Positions 1 through 7,752 of a stretch of 64,000 bases of DNA are shown one piece after another. The stretch spans positions 310,001 through 374,000 of the forward strand of contig NZ_FMBW01000071.1 in NCBI RefSeq assembly GCF_900091725.1, in the 5' to 3' direction. Under the pieces are notes generated by a model. The model was not told the origin of the DNA. It saw nothing but the letters and a program-made list of their open reading frames with translations, and did not search any database. This DNA is from Streptomyces sp. DvalAA-43 (GTDB taxonomy: Bacteria > Actinomycetota > Actinomycetes > Streptomycetales > Streptomycetaceae). Position 1 is the stretch's first letter, and each line of letters opens with the position of its first letter. The translations under genes and the position numbers were made by a program.

Positions 1-831
1 GCGCAGGGCATCGCGGTGCTCTGCGGCGGCTGGCTCGGGCGCCGGGAGACCGTCGCCTCCGTCTTCGACGTGGCCCGCAGCGCCCAGGGCCGTATCCGGC
101 AGTTCGACCGGGTGCGGGTCAACGGGCAGGTGAACTTCTCGGTCGTCAGCAGGGCCGTGGAGCCCGTGGCGGTCGTCCTCGCCGAGCTGCTGGCCAACGC
201 CACCAACTACTCCGCCCCGGGCGCCCCGGTGGAGATCAACATCCAGGCGGTCCCGACGGGCGTCTGCCTCATCGTCGACGACGCCGGTCTCGGCATGGGC
301 CAGGAGGAGAAGGACCGCGCGGCGGCCCTCCTCGCCCCGCAGGCCGCGATCAGCGTCTCCAGCCTGGGCATTCCCCCCCAGTTCGGGTTCGCCGTCTCCG
401 GGCTGCTGGCCGCCCGCTACGGGTTCAAGGTCTCGGTGGACTCCGTATCCCCCTATGGAGGCGTACGCGCGGTGGTTCTCCTGCCCGACGAGTTGCTCAC
501 CGGCGACGTCCCGTCGCCGCCCCCGGTCGCCGCCGAGCACCATGACGCCGACGTGGCGGCCCTGCCCCGGCGTCAGGCGCCCGCGCCGTCCCCGACCCCC
601 CTGTTCCCCCCGGTCGCGCAGTCGGCCGCCGCTCCGCAGCCCATCGGGCCCGCCACCACCTCCGGCGGCCTGCCCAAGCGTCGTCGCAAGAGCCCGGTGT
701 CGGTCGTGCCGTCGACCGAGCCGGGACCGGTGCGCAGCAACGAGGAGACCGCTTCCCGTCTGGGCGCGTTCCAGCGTGGAACCCGGTCCGGGCGTGACAC
801 GACGACGATGGAAGGACCCGAGTTCCAGTGA
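1..831 (+). CDS. cvnA: Conservon histidine-kinase-like sensor CvnA, 3' part
   Basis: This is the C-terminal part of a CvnA-type ATPase sensor; the 5' end lies outside the window and the frame is open from base 1. A GHKL ATP-binding domain is visible, with an N-box (ELLANATNYSAP) followed by a G1 box (VDDAGLGM). After it comes a Pro/Ala-rich tail of about 100 residues that looks disordered. In the family, CvnA is a membrane-anchored sensor that forms a complex with CvnB, CvnC and the GTPase CvnD. The stop codon overlaps the GTG of the next gene (GTGA), so the genes are translationally coupled. Assignment to the conservon class rests mainly on the B-C-D order that follows. Confidence 0.92.
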   Translation, partial: AQGIAVLCGGWLGRRETVASVFDVARSAQGRIRQFDRVRVNGQVNFSVVSRAVEPVAVVLAELLANATNYSAPGAPVEINIQAVPTGVCLIVDDAGLGMGQEEKDRAAALLAPQAAISVSSLGIPPQFGFAVSGLLAARYGFKVSVDSVSPYGGVRAVVLLPDELLTGDVPSPPPVAAEHHDADVAALPRRQAPAPSPTPLFPPVAQSAAAPQPIGPATTSGGLPKRRRKSPVSVVPSTEPGPVRSNEETASRLGAFQRGTRSGRDTTTMEGPEFQ

Positions 832-1232
832 ACCCCGATCTGTCCTGGGTGCTCAACGACCTGATCCAGGTACCCGGCGCACGGCATGCGATCCTCGTCT
901 CCGCCGATGGTCTGCTGCTGGCCAGCTCCAGTGAGATCGGCCGGGACGACGCGGAGACCGTGGCGGCCGCGATGAGCTCCATGCAGTCGCTGAGCCGGGC
1001 CGTCGCGCCCTTCATCGGGGCCCAGGCCCCGGGCCGCTGGCGCCAGACGCTGCTGGAGTACGACCACGGCTGGATCTTCCTGATCGCGGCGGGCACCGGC
1101 GCGTACCTGGCGGCCGCCGCCGCGGCCGATGTGGACATGGAGGCCATGTCCTTCCGCATGCAGCAGCAGGTCACCGCGCTGGGGAAGGCGATGACCACAC
1201 CTCCCCGCCAGGACGCGGGAATCGACGTATGA
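828..1232 (+). CDS. cvnB: Roadblock/LC7 protein CvnB
   Basis: This is a 134-residue protein with a Roadblock/LC7 fold. It opens with the typical LSWVLNDLIQ..G..HAILVSADGL pattern and has the later GRWRQTLLEYDHGWIFL strand region. Roadblock proteins act as GTPase-activating or scaffold partners of small GTPases; here the partner should be the CvnD GTPase 350 bp downstream. The GTG start overlaps the cvnA stop by 4 nt, and the stop overlaps the ATG of cvnC. There is no signal peptide, so it is expected to be cytoplasmic and membrane-associated through the complex. Confidence 0.95.
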   Translation: MNPDLSWVLNDLIQVPGARHAILVSADGLLLASSSEIGRDDAETVAAAMSSMQSLSRAVAPFIGAQAPGRWRQTLLEYDHGWIFLIAAGTGAYLAAAAAADVDMEAMSFRMQQQVTALGKAMTTPPRQDAGIDV

Positions 1233-1603
1233 CGGCGCCGGGCGAGGAGCAGGCGGTCAACAGCGGGTTCGTCCGGTCCTACGTCATCACCGGCGGGCGC
1301 GGCCTGCCCGATGCGGAGGAGCTCTCCCTCGTCACTCTGGTCACCATCGCACCCGAGCGGCAGCCGCCCCCGAACCCGAGCCCCGAGGTCCGGGCGATCT
1401 GGGACCTGTGCTCGGGCGGCTATCTGTCGGTGGCCGAGGTGGCGGGTCACCTCGGCCAGCCGGTCGGTGTGGCCCGGCTGCTGCTGAACGACTTAGCGGA
1501 ACAAGGTCACCTGATGCGCCGCAAGGCGCCCCCGCCGGCCCAGCTCGTTGACAGGAAGATCCTCGAAGAGGTGTTGCATGGACTCCACGTCCGGTTCGGC
1601 TGA
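1229..1603 (+). CDS. cvnC: DUF742 protein CvnC
   Basis: This is a 124-residue DUF742 protein. A variable N-terminus leads to FVRSYVITGGRG, then a winged-helix-like core (EVRAIWDLCSGGYLSVAEVAGHL..PVGVARLLLNDLAEQGHL). It is part of the conservon complex and its biochemical role is not established. It is translationally coupled to cvnB (ATGA) and overlaps the start of cvnD by 26 nt, the normal conservon arrangement. Confidence 0.95.
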   Translation: MTAPGEEQAVNSGFVRSYVITGGRGLPDAEELSLVTLVTIAPERQPPPNPSPEVRAIWDLCSGGYLSVAEVAGHLGQPVGVARLLLNDLAEQGHLMRRKAPPPAQLVDRKILEEVLHGLHVRFG

Positions 1604-2168
1604 CAGCATCTATGTGCCGGACGCGGTACGGCGTGCGGCGAAGATTCTCGTCGTCGGACACTTCGCCGTGGGCAAGACGACGCTCATCGGCACCCTCTCC
1701 GAGATCACTCCGCTGCGTACCGAGGAGCGGATGACGCAGGCCGGGGCGCACATCGACGATCTGCGGGGCGCACCGGACAAGGTGACCACGACGGTCGCGC
1801 TGGACTTCGGCCGTCTGACGCTCAGCGACGAACTGGTGCTGTACCTGTTCGGTACGCCGGGCCAGCAGCGCTTCGTCGAGCTGTGGGAGGACATGGCGCG
1901 CGGCTCGCTGGGCGCCCTGCTCCTGGTCGACCCGGCCCGTCTCGCCGACACCTTCCCGGTGATCGACCTGGTCGAGACGTACGGGCTGGAGTACGCGGTC
2001 GCGGTGAACAGCTTCGACCCGTACTCCCGGCATGCCGAGGAGGAGCTGCGCGAGGCTCTCGATCTGCTGCCGGACACCCCGGTCGTGTACTGCGACGCCC
2101 GGGACGAGAAGTCGTCCGCGCGGGCCCTGATCACTCTCGTCCAGCACCTTCTGGCACACGTGGCCTGA
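1578..2168 (+). CDS. cvnD: Conservon small GTPase CvnD
   Basis: This is a 196-residue Ras-like ATP/GTP-binding protein. The P-loop is GHFAVGKTTL near residue 25, and the switch II region is LYLFGTPGQQRF, replacing the classical DxxG. I chose the ATG at 1578 because the protein then begins MDSTSGSADSIYVPD, as CvnD proteins do; a start further upstream lies inside cvnC. The protein is expected to cycle GDP/GTP at the membrane and signal to the P450s encoded downstream. Last gene of the tightly coupled A-B-C-D block; a 115-bp gap follows. Confidence 0.95.
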   Translation: MDSTSGSADSIYVPDAVRRAAKILVVGHFAVGKTTLIGTLSEITPLRTEERMTQAGAHIDDLRGAPDKVTTTVALDFGRLTLSDELVLYLFGTPGQQRFVELWEDMARGSLGALLLVDPARLADTFPVIDLVETYGLEYAVAVNSFDPYSRHAEEELREALDLLPDTPVVYCDARDEKSSARALITLVQHLLAHVA

Positions 2169-2283
2169 GGAGCCGCCGGCCCGCCGCCGTTCCGGCGGCC
2201 GGGCCGGGCCATGGCTTCCGGGCCCGTTCTCCGTCCGCCGTCCGGGCCCCTCCGGGGTCCGCGATCACATCGAGGAATCACAC

Positions 2284-3678
2284 ATGGACTCGTCGCCGGG
2301 ATCCACCCCGTACAGCGCCCCCACCGGGTGCCCGATGCGCGGTGAGCGACAGACCTCGCTCTACGGGCCGGAGTTCGCGTCCGATCCGCAGCGCGTCTAC
2401 GACGCGTTCCGGGCGCACGGGCTCGCCGCCCCGATCGAGCTGGCCCCCGGTGTGGAGGCCACCTTGATCGTGCAGCACGAGGCGGCGCTCCGGGTGCTGC
2501 AGAATCCGTCCTTCTTCGCCCGTGACGCCCGGCGCTGGGCCGCGCTGCGGGAGGGCCGCGTACCGCTGGACAGCCCGGTGCTGCCGATGATGGCGTACCG
2601 GCCCAACTGCCTGTTCACGGACGGCACCGAGCACCTGCGGCTGCGCAAGGCGGTCACCGAGAGCCTCGGCCGGCTCAACACCACCCGGCTCAGCCGGGAC
2701 GTGGAGCGGATCGCGGACTACCTCATCGACCAGTTCATCGAACGCGGCAGCGCGGACCTGCTCGGCGACTACGCCAAGCTGCTGCCGCTCCTGCTGTTCA
2801 ACCAGCTCTTCGGCTGCCCCGGCGACATCGGCGACCGGCTGACCCGCAGCATGTCCGCGATCTTCGACGGCGAGGACGTGCTCCGCGCCAACGCCGAGCT
2901 GACCGAGTGCCTGATGGAGCTGGTCGCGCTGAAGCGGCGGCAGCCCGGTGAGGACATCACCTCCTGGCTCATCCAGCACCCGGCGGGATTGCGGGACGAG
3001 GAGCTCAAGGACCAGCTCGTCATGCTGATGGGCGCGGGCATCGAGCCGGAGCGCAATCTGATCGCCAACGCGCTGCTGCTCATGCTGTCCAGCGACAACG
3101 GGTCCGGGCAGCGGCGGGGCACCGGGATGCTGGTCGAGGACGCCCTCGACGACGTGCTGTGGAACAACCCGCCGATCGCCAACTACGCGACGCACTACCC
3201 GGTCCAGGACATCGACCTGGGCGGGGTGACGCTGAAGGCGGACACCCCGGTCCTGATCAGTTTCGCCGCCGCGAACAGCGACCCCGCGCTCACCGACGCC
3301 CGCCAGACCCTGAGCAAGGGCGCGCATCTGGCCTGGGGCGCGGGCCCGCACGTCTGCCCTGCGAAGTCCCCCGCGCAGCTCATCGCCCTCACCGCGATCG
3401 AGAAGGTGCTCAACTCGGTGCCCGACCTCGCCCTCGCGGTGCACCCCTCCGGTGTCGAGTGGCGGCCGGGCCCCTTCCACCGGGCCATGGTGGCGCTGCC
3501 CGTCGTCTTCAGCCCGGCCCCGGCCCGCCGGACGACCGCCGCCCCGGCGGCGCAGTCGCCCGTACCGTCCCGCAGCGCCGCCCCGGACGAGACACCGGCC
3601 GCGCACTACGACCACGCGGAGCCGCAGAAGAAGACGAAGGGCTGGTGGAGTTCCTTCCTGGACGTGTTCCGGGTGTGA
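2284..3678 (+). CDS. CYP157-like cytochrome P450 lacking ExxR (conservon P450)
   Basis: This is a 464-residue P450-fold protein behind the conservon, the cvnE position. The heme-ligand loop is present (WGAGPHVCPA, Cys about 358). The K-helix, where nearly all P450s have ExxR, reads DDVLW (residues 289-293), so both the Glu and the Arg are missing. The I-helix reads GAGIEPERN and lacks the usual acid-Thr pair. The CYP157 family of Streptomyces, encoded next to a second P450 behind conservons, is known to lack ExxR, and this gene fits. A Pro/Ala-rich tail ends in WWSSFLDVFRV, a possible amphipathic membrane anchor. Start ATG follows GAGGAATCAC. The stop codon sits in the first unit of a 21-bp repeat. 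Confidence 0.9.
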   Translation: MDSSPGSTPYSAPTGCPMRGERQTSLYGPEFASDPQRVYDAFRAHGLAAPIELAPGVEATLIVQHEAALRVLQNPSFFARDARRWAALREGRVPLDSPVLPMMAYRPNCLFTDGTEHLRLRKAVTESLGRLNTTRLSRDVERIADYLIDQFIERGSADLLGDYAKLLPLLLFNQLFGCPGDIGDRLTRSMSAIFDGEDVLRANAELTECLMELVALKRRQPGEDITSWLIQHPAGLRDEELKDQLVMLMGAGIEPERNLIANALLLMLSSDNGSGQRRGTGMLVEDALDDVLWNNPPIANYATHYPVQDIDLGGVTLKADTPVLISFAAANSDPALTDARQTLSKGAHLAWGAGPHVCPAKSPAQLIALTAIEKVLNSVPDLALAVHPSGVEWRPGPFHRAMVALPVVFSPAPARRTTAAPAAQSPVPSRSAAPDETPAAHYDHAEPQKKTKGWWSSFLDVFRV

Positions 3679-3835
3679 CGGACGCCGGACGGGATGTGCC
3701 GGGCGCCTGACGGGACGTGACGGGAGCCTGACGAGATGTTCCGTGCGCCCGGCGAAATGTGACGGTCCCTCAACAGGATGTGACGGACAGTCAACGGGAC
3801 GTGACAGGCACCGCTCGGGACGTGACGAACATCCC
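3668..3835. repeat. Degenerate 21-bp tandem repeat, 8 units, over the P450 stop codon
   Basis: Eight consecutive 21-nt units, roughly ACGGGAYGTGACGG plus 7 variable bases, run from 3668 to 3835. The first unit contains the stop codon of the upstream P450 (TGA 3676-3678). Units drift by about 5-8 positions but keep the exact period. On the - strand the period gives a heptapeptide pattern (RHVPSGA-like), but no start or RBS supports a gene there. Confidence 0.85.
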
Positions 3836-4047
3836 TCCGGGACACGCCCGGCACCATGTACGCATAAGACGGTCTTTCATAGGCGTAACAGCTGTGGCTC
3901 AGGAGGGAGTTGAGACGCACGAGACAAATGACAAGGGGCCGCAGCAGGGTTTCTCTGTGATACGGGCAACAACAATCCACGCATGGCTGACATATGCGGA
4001 GGGGTAGGTTCTGCCGGTAACCATGAGCCCAGGCCAAGGAACTCTGC
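3836..4047 (+). promoter_or_regulatory. Intergenic region before second P450
   Basis: This is the remainder of the 369-bp gap between the two P450 genes after the repeat array. It is noticeably more AT-rich than its surroundings (about 3855-4015), which is typical of a promoter region in Streptomyces. I see no confident -35/-10 pair and no other gene. It probably holds a separate promoter for the second P450 and the enoyl-CoA hydratase. Confidence 0.4.
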
Positions 4048-5304
4048 GTGAGCGCTATATGTGGCACAGACAGGCCCCCCGTCGACCGCCGTGCCCTCAT
4101 CACTCTCCTGAGACGTCTCAAATCGCCCGAGGGGCAGGCTGATCCCTACCCTCTGCTGGCCGACCTGAGAGCCATGGGCGATGTCGTACGTGCTCCCTGG
4201 GACGCCTACTTCGTCACGGGCTACGACGCGTGCAGCGAAGTGCTGCGCGGCCGCGACTGGCTGGCGCCCGACTTCGCCTGGCAGGAACGCCAGGCGGACA
4301 CCGAGCGCTGGGAGGCCGTCGCCACGCAGGAGATGACCAAGACCCTCTCCCGCCTCAACGCCCCCGAGCACACCTGCCAGCGCCGCAGCCTCGGCAACCT
4401 CTTCGACCGGTCGACCATCACCCGGCTGACCCCCCGGGTCGAGGAGCACGTCTCCCGGCTCCTCGACGAGCTGGCCGAAAAACTGCGCCGGGGCGAGGCG
4501 GACTTCGTCAGCACCGTCAGCGAGCAGCTCCCGATCAGCACCATCGGGTCCTGGCTGGGGATACCGCCCGAGGACTACGCGCACATCCTGGAGATCACCC
4601 ACAACCAGGTGCACGCCCAGGAGCTGCTACCCACCAAGAGCCAGCTCGCCGTGTCCGCCGAGGCCACCGTCCAGCTGCGCACCTACTTCACCGAGCTGGT
4701 GGAACAGCGCCGTGCCAACCCCGGCAACGACGTCCTGACCGGCTGGATCCACACCTGGGACGCCCGCGAACCCGACCGCGCGACGGCGGACGAGATCCTC
4801 TACCGGCTCACCATGTTCGTCACCATCGCCTCCCTGGAGACCACCGCCACGCTGCTCTCGGCCATGGTGGAGCTGCTCATGAAGGAGCCCGGCCGCTGGG
4901 CCTGGCTCGGGGAGAACCCCGGCCACATCGACGCCGCCGTCGACGAGGTCCTGCGGTACGACCCGCCGATCCACATCAACACCCGGATCGCGGCGGAGGA
5001 CACCGTGCTGGCGGGCGTCCCGATCGCCAAGGACAGCATGGTCCACGTCATGTACGGAGCCGCCAACCACGACCCCCGGCGCAACGAGGACCCGGACACC
5101 TTCGACGTCCGGCGCGGCGGTACGCATCTGACCTTCGGGGGCGGGGTGCACTACTGCCTCGGCGCGGCGCTCGCCCGCCTGGAGGCGCGCACGCTCCTCA
5201 CCCAGTTGCTGAAACGGTTCCCCACCCTGCGCACCGTCTCTCCGGCCGCGTACGCGTCCCGGCTGGTCTTCCGACGGGTCACCTCGCTGAGCGTGGCGAT
5301 ATGA
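4048..5304 (+). CDS. Cytochrome P450 (canonical)
   Basis: This is a 418-residue P450 with all hallmarks: an I-helix acid-alcohol motif (SLETTATL), K-helix E300-VL-R303 (ExxR), and the heme loop FGGGVHYCLG with Cys about 370. It should be a soluble class I monooxygenase that needs ferredoxin and a reductase, neither of which is encoded nearby. GTG start at 4048. Its last codon overlaps the ATG of the next gene (ATGA), so it is coupled to an enoyl-CoA hydratase. A CYP157-like P450 paired with a canonical P450 behind a conservon is a known Streptomyces arrangement; the substrate is unknown. Confidence 0.95.
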   Translation: MSAICGTDRPPVDRRALITLLRRLKSPEGQADPYPLLADLRAMGDVVRAPWDAYFVTGYDACSEVLRGRDWLAPDFAWQERQADTERWEAVATQEMTKTLSRLNAPEHTCQRRSLGNLFDRSTITRLTPRVEEHVSRLLDELAEKLRRGEADFVSTVSEQLPISTIGSWLGIPPEDYAHILEITHNQVHAQELLPTKSQLAVSAEATVQLRTYFTELVEQRRANPGNDVLTGWIHTWDAREPDRATADEILYRLTMFVTIASLETTATLLSAMVELLMKEPGRWAWLGENPGHIDAAVDEVLRYDPPIHINTRIAAEDTVLAGVPIAKDSMVHVMYGAANHDPRRNEDPDTFDVRRGGTHLTFGGGVHYCLGAALARLEARTLLTQLLKRFPTLRTVSPAAYASRLVFRRVTSLSVAI

Positions 5305-6080
5305 AGCTCTCGCTCGCGCAGTACCTGTCCTCGCAGCGCCGGCCGAGCACGGTGCGCACCGAACGCGAGGGCGCCGTCCTCCGCGTGGAGCTGGATTCCC
5401 CGGACACCGGCAACGCGGTCACCGAGGCGATGCTGGACGATCTGCTGACGGTCCTGGCCGTGCCGGACCCCGACGTCCGGGTGCTGGTGCTCAGCGGGGC
5501 CGGAGACGACTTCTGCCTGGGCGGCGACCGGAACGAGTTCGCCGACTGGCTCGACGACGACCCCACCGGGCGGGGCATCCGGATCGCCGGTGACAAGGCC
5601 CGCCGGGTCTGCGAGGCGATCTCCGGCAACCACGCCGTCACCATCGCCCGGATCCAGGGCAAGGCGATCGGCGCGGGCCTCGCGCTGGCCCTCGCCTGCG
5701 ATCTGCGCGTGGGCGCCGACACCGCCGGTTTCCGGCTGCCGGAGCTGGCGCTCGGACTGCCCACCGCCTGGGGCGGCGTGCTCCCCCGGCTCATCCACGA
5801 GGTCGGCGCCGCCCGCGCCCGCGAACTCATCCTCACCGGCCGCGCCTTCGACGCCATCGAGGCGCACGAGCTGTCGGTCCTCCAGCGCATCGTCCCCGAG
5901 AGAGAACTCGACGACGCGGTCACCGCCTGGGCCAAACCCATCGTGCGCCGCCCCGAGGCCGCCCTGCGCGTCACGAAGGCACTCCTCAACTCCTACGCCG
6001 CCCCGACCCGGCTGGCCGACCCGTCCGTACTGGACGCCGAACTCATGGCCACCGTCGCGGCGGCGACCCGGCGACGGTAG
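5301..6080 (+). CDS. Enoyl-CoA hydratase/isomerase family protein
   Basis: This is a 259-residue crotonase-fold protein. The oxyanion-hole segments are visible: LSGAGDDFCLGGDRNEF and then GKAIGAGLALALACDLRV, followed by RLPELALGLPTAWGG, which carries the likely catalytic Glu. The family acts on acyl-CoA thioesters (hydration, isomerisation or C-C cleavage); the exact reaction cannot be read. Its start overlaps the P450 stop, implying one transcript and a shared substrate pathway, perhaps oxidation and then processing of an acyl-CoA. Confidence 0.9.
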   Translation: MKLSLAQYLSSQRRPSTVRTEREGAVLRVELDSPDTGNAVTEAMLDDLLTVLAVPDPDVRVLVLSGAGDDFCLGGDRNEFADWLDDDPTGRGIRIAGDKARRVCEAISGNHAVTIARIQGKAIGAGLALALACDLRVGADTAGFRLPELALGLPTAWGGVLPRLIHEVGAARARELILTGRAFDAIEAHELSVLQRIVPERELDDAVTAWAKPIVRRPEAALRVTKALLNSYAAPTRLADPSVLDAELMATVAAATRRR

Positions 6081-6194
6081 GGGCGCGGCGGCGGCCCACC
6101 AGGCAGGCCGTGGCGGAGGAAAAGGGTTGGGCGGGACGGTGGGCGGGCTGGTAGTTTGCGCGTGACCGTGACACCGCCCGAGGAGGTGAGACCC

Positions 6195-6254
6195 ATGAAC
6201 GCAGTATCGATGTGGGTGCTCCCCCTTTCCGTCACGGCCGGGCGATTGACGTAG
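6195..6254 (+). CDS. Putative 19-residue leader peptide
   Basis: A very strong Shine-Dalgarno (GAGGAGGTGAG, 6180-6190) precedes ATG 6195, which opens a 19-codon frame (MNAVSMWVLPLSVTAGRLT) ending in TAG at 6254. It stops 8 bases before a hairpin (6262-6291) and 51 bases before the hydrolase start. The layout is that of a translated leader controlling the downstream gene. I do not recognise the peptide, and it could be a chance frame; the quality of the ribosome site argues against that. Confidence 0.45.
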   Translation: MNAVSMWVLPLSVTAGRLT

Positions 6255-6261
6255 GTGTCGC

Positions 6262-6291
6262 CGGGAGCGCCTCCACTTCCAGGCACTCCCG
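6262..6291 (+). promoter_or_regulatory. Hairpin next to the ribosome site of the hydrolase
   Basis: CGGGAG (6262-6267) pairs with CTCCCG (6286-6291). After one C-A mismatch, GCC (6269-6271) pairs with GGC (6282-6284), closing a 10-nt loop. It lies between the short leader frame and the AAAGGG ribosome site of the hydrolase, so a ribosome terminating or stalling on the leader could change access to that site. Confidence 0.45.
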
Positions 6292-6305
6292 AAAGGGCAA
6301 CACCT

Positions 6306-7076
6306 ATGAACTCTCTGCAATTCACCGCCGAGTCGTCGTCCAACGGCATGCTCGAACGCGACTTCACCGTGGGCGGTATCCCCGGCGTTCTCTGGTCGCC
6401 GGCCTCCGGCGCGGCCGGGCGAGCGCCCCTGGTCCTGATGGGCCACGGCGGCGGCGCCGACAAGAAGCACCGGGCGATGGTGGGCCGCGCCCACCGTCTC
6501 GTGACCGGCTGCGGCTTCCATGCCGCCGTCATCGACGCGCCCGGTCACGGCGACCGGCCGCGCTCCGCACAGGACGAGCAGGAGATCGCCGAGCTGCGCC
6601 GGGCGCAGACGGCGGGCGAGCCGGAACGCCCGATCATCGTCCGTTACAACGCCCGCCTGGCGGAACTCGCCGTGCCCGAGTACCGGGCGGCCCTGGACGC
6701 GCTCCAGGAACTTCCGGAGATCGGGGCGGATGGGCCGGTGGGCTACGTCGGCATCGCCATGGGCACCGCGATCGGGGTGCCGCTGGTGGCGGCCGAGCCC
6801 AGGATCGCGGCCGCGGTCTTCGGCATGATGTGGCCCGACGCCCTGTTCGAGGCGGCGAAGCGGATCACCGTCCCGGTCGAGTTCGCCATGCAGTGGGACA
6901 ACGAGCGCGTCTCGCGCGAGTCCAGCCTCGCGCTGTTCGACGCCTTCGCCTCGCGGGAGAAGTCGTTGCACGCCAACGCGGGCAGGCATGTCGGCATGCC
7001 CATGTTCGAGGTCGACAGCTCGGTCCGGTTCTTCGCCCGGCATCTCCTCGGCCGGGCGGGCACCTCGCCGGCCTGA
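6306..7076 (+). CDS. Alpha/beta hydrolase (dienelactone-hydrolase-like), nucleophile Ser replaced
   Basis: This is a 256-residue alpha/beta-hydrolase-fold protein. It has an oxyanion-type segment (LMGHGGGADKK), DAPGHGDRP, and a late His region (GRHVGMP). The nucleophile elbow, normally GxSxG, reads GIAMG with Ala at about residue 151, so the usual Ser/Cys nucleophile is absent. It may therefore be a non-catalytic family member, or use another residue. ATG 6306 follows AAAGGG. It lies downstream of a possible leader peptide and hairpin. A strong terminator separates it from the convergent secreted protein. Confidence 0.8.
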   Translation: MNSLQFTAESSSNGMLERDFTVGGIPGVLWSPASGAAGRAPLVLMGHGGGADKKHRAMVGRAHRLVTGCGFHAAVIDAPGHGDRPRSAQDEQEIAELRRAQTAGEPERPIIVRYNARLAELAVPEYRAALDALQELPEIGADGPVGYVGIAMGTAIGVPLVAAEPRIAAAVFGMMWPDALFEAAKRITVPVEFAMQWDNERVSRESSLALFDAFASREKSLHANAGRHVGMPMFEVDSSVRFFARHLLGRAGTSPA

Positions 7077-7167
7077 GCGTGAGCGGTCGCGGCGTCCGTG
7101 CCTTCCCGGCCGGGCGCCGCGGCCTCGGTCCCGGGCCGGGGCGAGTGAGGCGGGTCAGGCGCCCGCA

Positions 7168-7198
7168 AGCGCTCCCGCGCCTTTGGGGCGGGAGCGCT
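7168..7198. terminator. Bidirectional terminator
   Basis: A perfect 11-bp stem (AGCGCTCCCGC, 7168-7178, with GCGGGAGCGCT, 7188-7198) has a 9-nt loop. It lies between convergent genes (hydrolase on +, secreted protein on -). There is no T-tract, as is common for Streptomyces terminators. Confidence 0.75.
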
Positions 7199-7226
7199 GT
7201 TGCTCCGCTCCGTTCTACGGCTTGGC

Positions 7227-7583
7227 TCAGCAGAGCACGGTGACACCCGTGACGCGGTTGTTGGGGTCGAGCCCACGGCTGGTCCAGGCCTCGACGCGGT
7301 CCCACCTCTGGTCCGTGTAGTGGACGTCGAAAGCCCGGCCATTGGCGTAGCCGCGGTCGTGGAAGTCATTGATGCCGTAGACACCGCAGCCGGTCATGTT
7401 CCAGAACGGCCCGCCCGGACCCTGGCGTCCGAGCGACAGCCTGAGGCACGCGTTCGGGGAATCGCACGAGATGGACCAGTACCCGCCGTTGGCGGAGGCC
7501 GGGCTTCCCGCGAGTACCACCATGGCTCCCACGGCGGTGGCCAGGGTCGTGGCCCAGGCAGTGAATCGGCTGATCGGCCGCAT
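7227..7583 (-). CDS. Small secreted protein
   Basis: This is a 118-residue protein with a clear Sec signal peptide: MRPISRFTAW, a hydrophobic core, then SPASA, with cleavage expected after residue 31. The mature part is about 87 residues and aromatic-rich, with four Cys (SISCD, NACLR, TGCGV and the C-terminal VLC) that could make two disulfides extracellularly. ATG 7583 is preceded by GGGGGAT. Its size and Cys pattern resemble small extracellular inhibitor-like proteins of Streptomyces (peptidase-inhibitor I36-like), but I cannot confirm a family. Confidence 0.75.
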   Translation of the reverse strand: MRPISRFTAWATTLATAVGAMVVLAGSPASANGGYWSISCDSPNACLRLSLGRQGPGGPFWNMTGCGVYGINDFHDRGYANGRAFDVHYTDQRWDRVEAWTSRGLDPNNRVTGVTVLC

Positions 7584-7752
7584 CTCAGATCCCCCATCTC
7601 CCGAGGTCGGATTCTCCGCCCCGGTCCGGTAAAGGCTCACCAGGCACAGACGCCTCTCTGTGCGAGCAGGCGCGTGCCTGCGAGGACCAAATCTGCCGGG
7701 CGGGGCCATGCGTTCACAGGGGGAGTTCTGCGTATGGACAGACGCACCCCGG

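Noticed and set aside
3606..4121. Minus-strand frame with heptapeptide repeats (RHVPSGA)
   Set aside because: The pattern is a by-product of the 21-bp DNA repeat; there is no ribosome site and it overlaps coding sequence on both sides.
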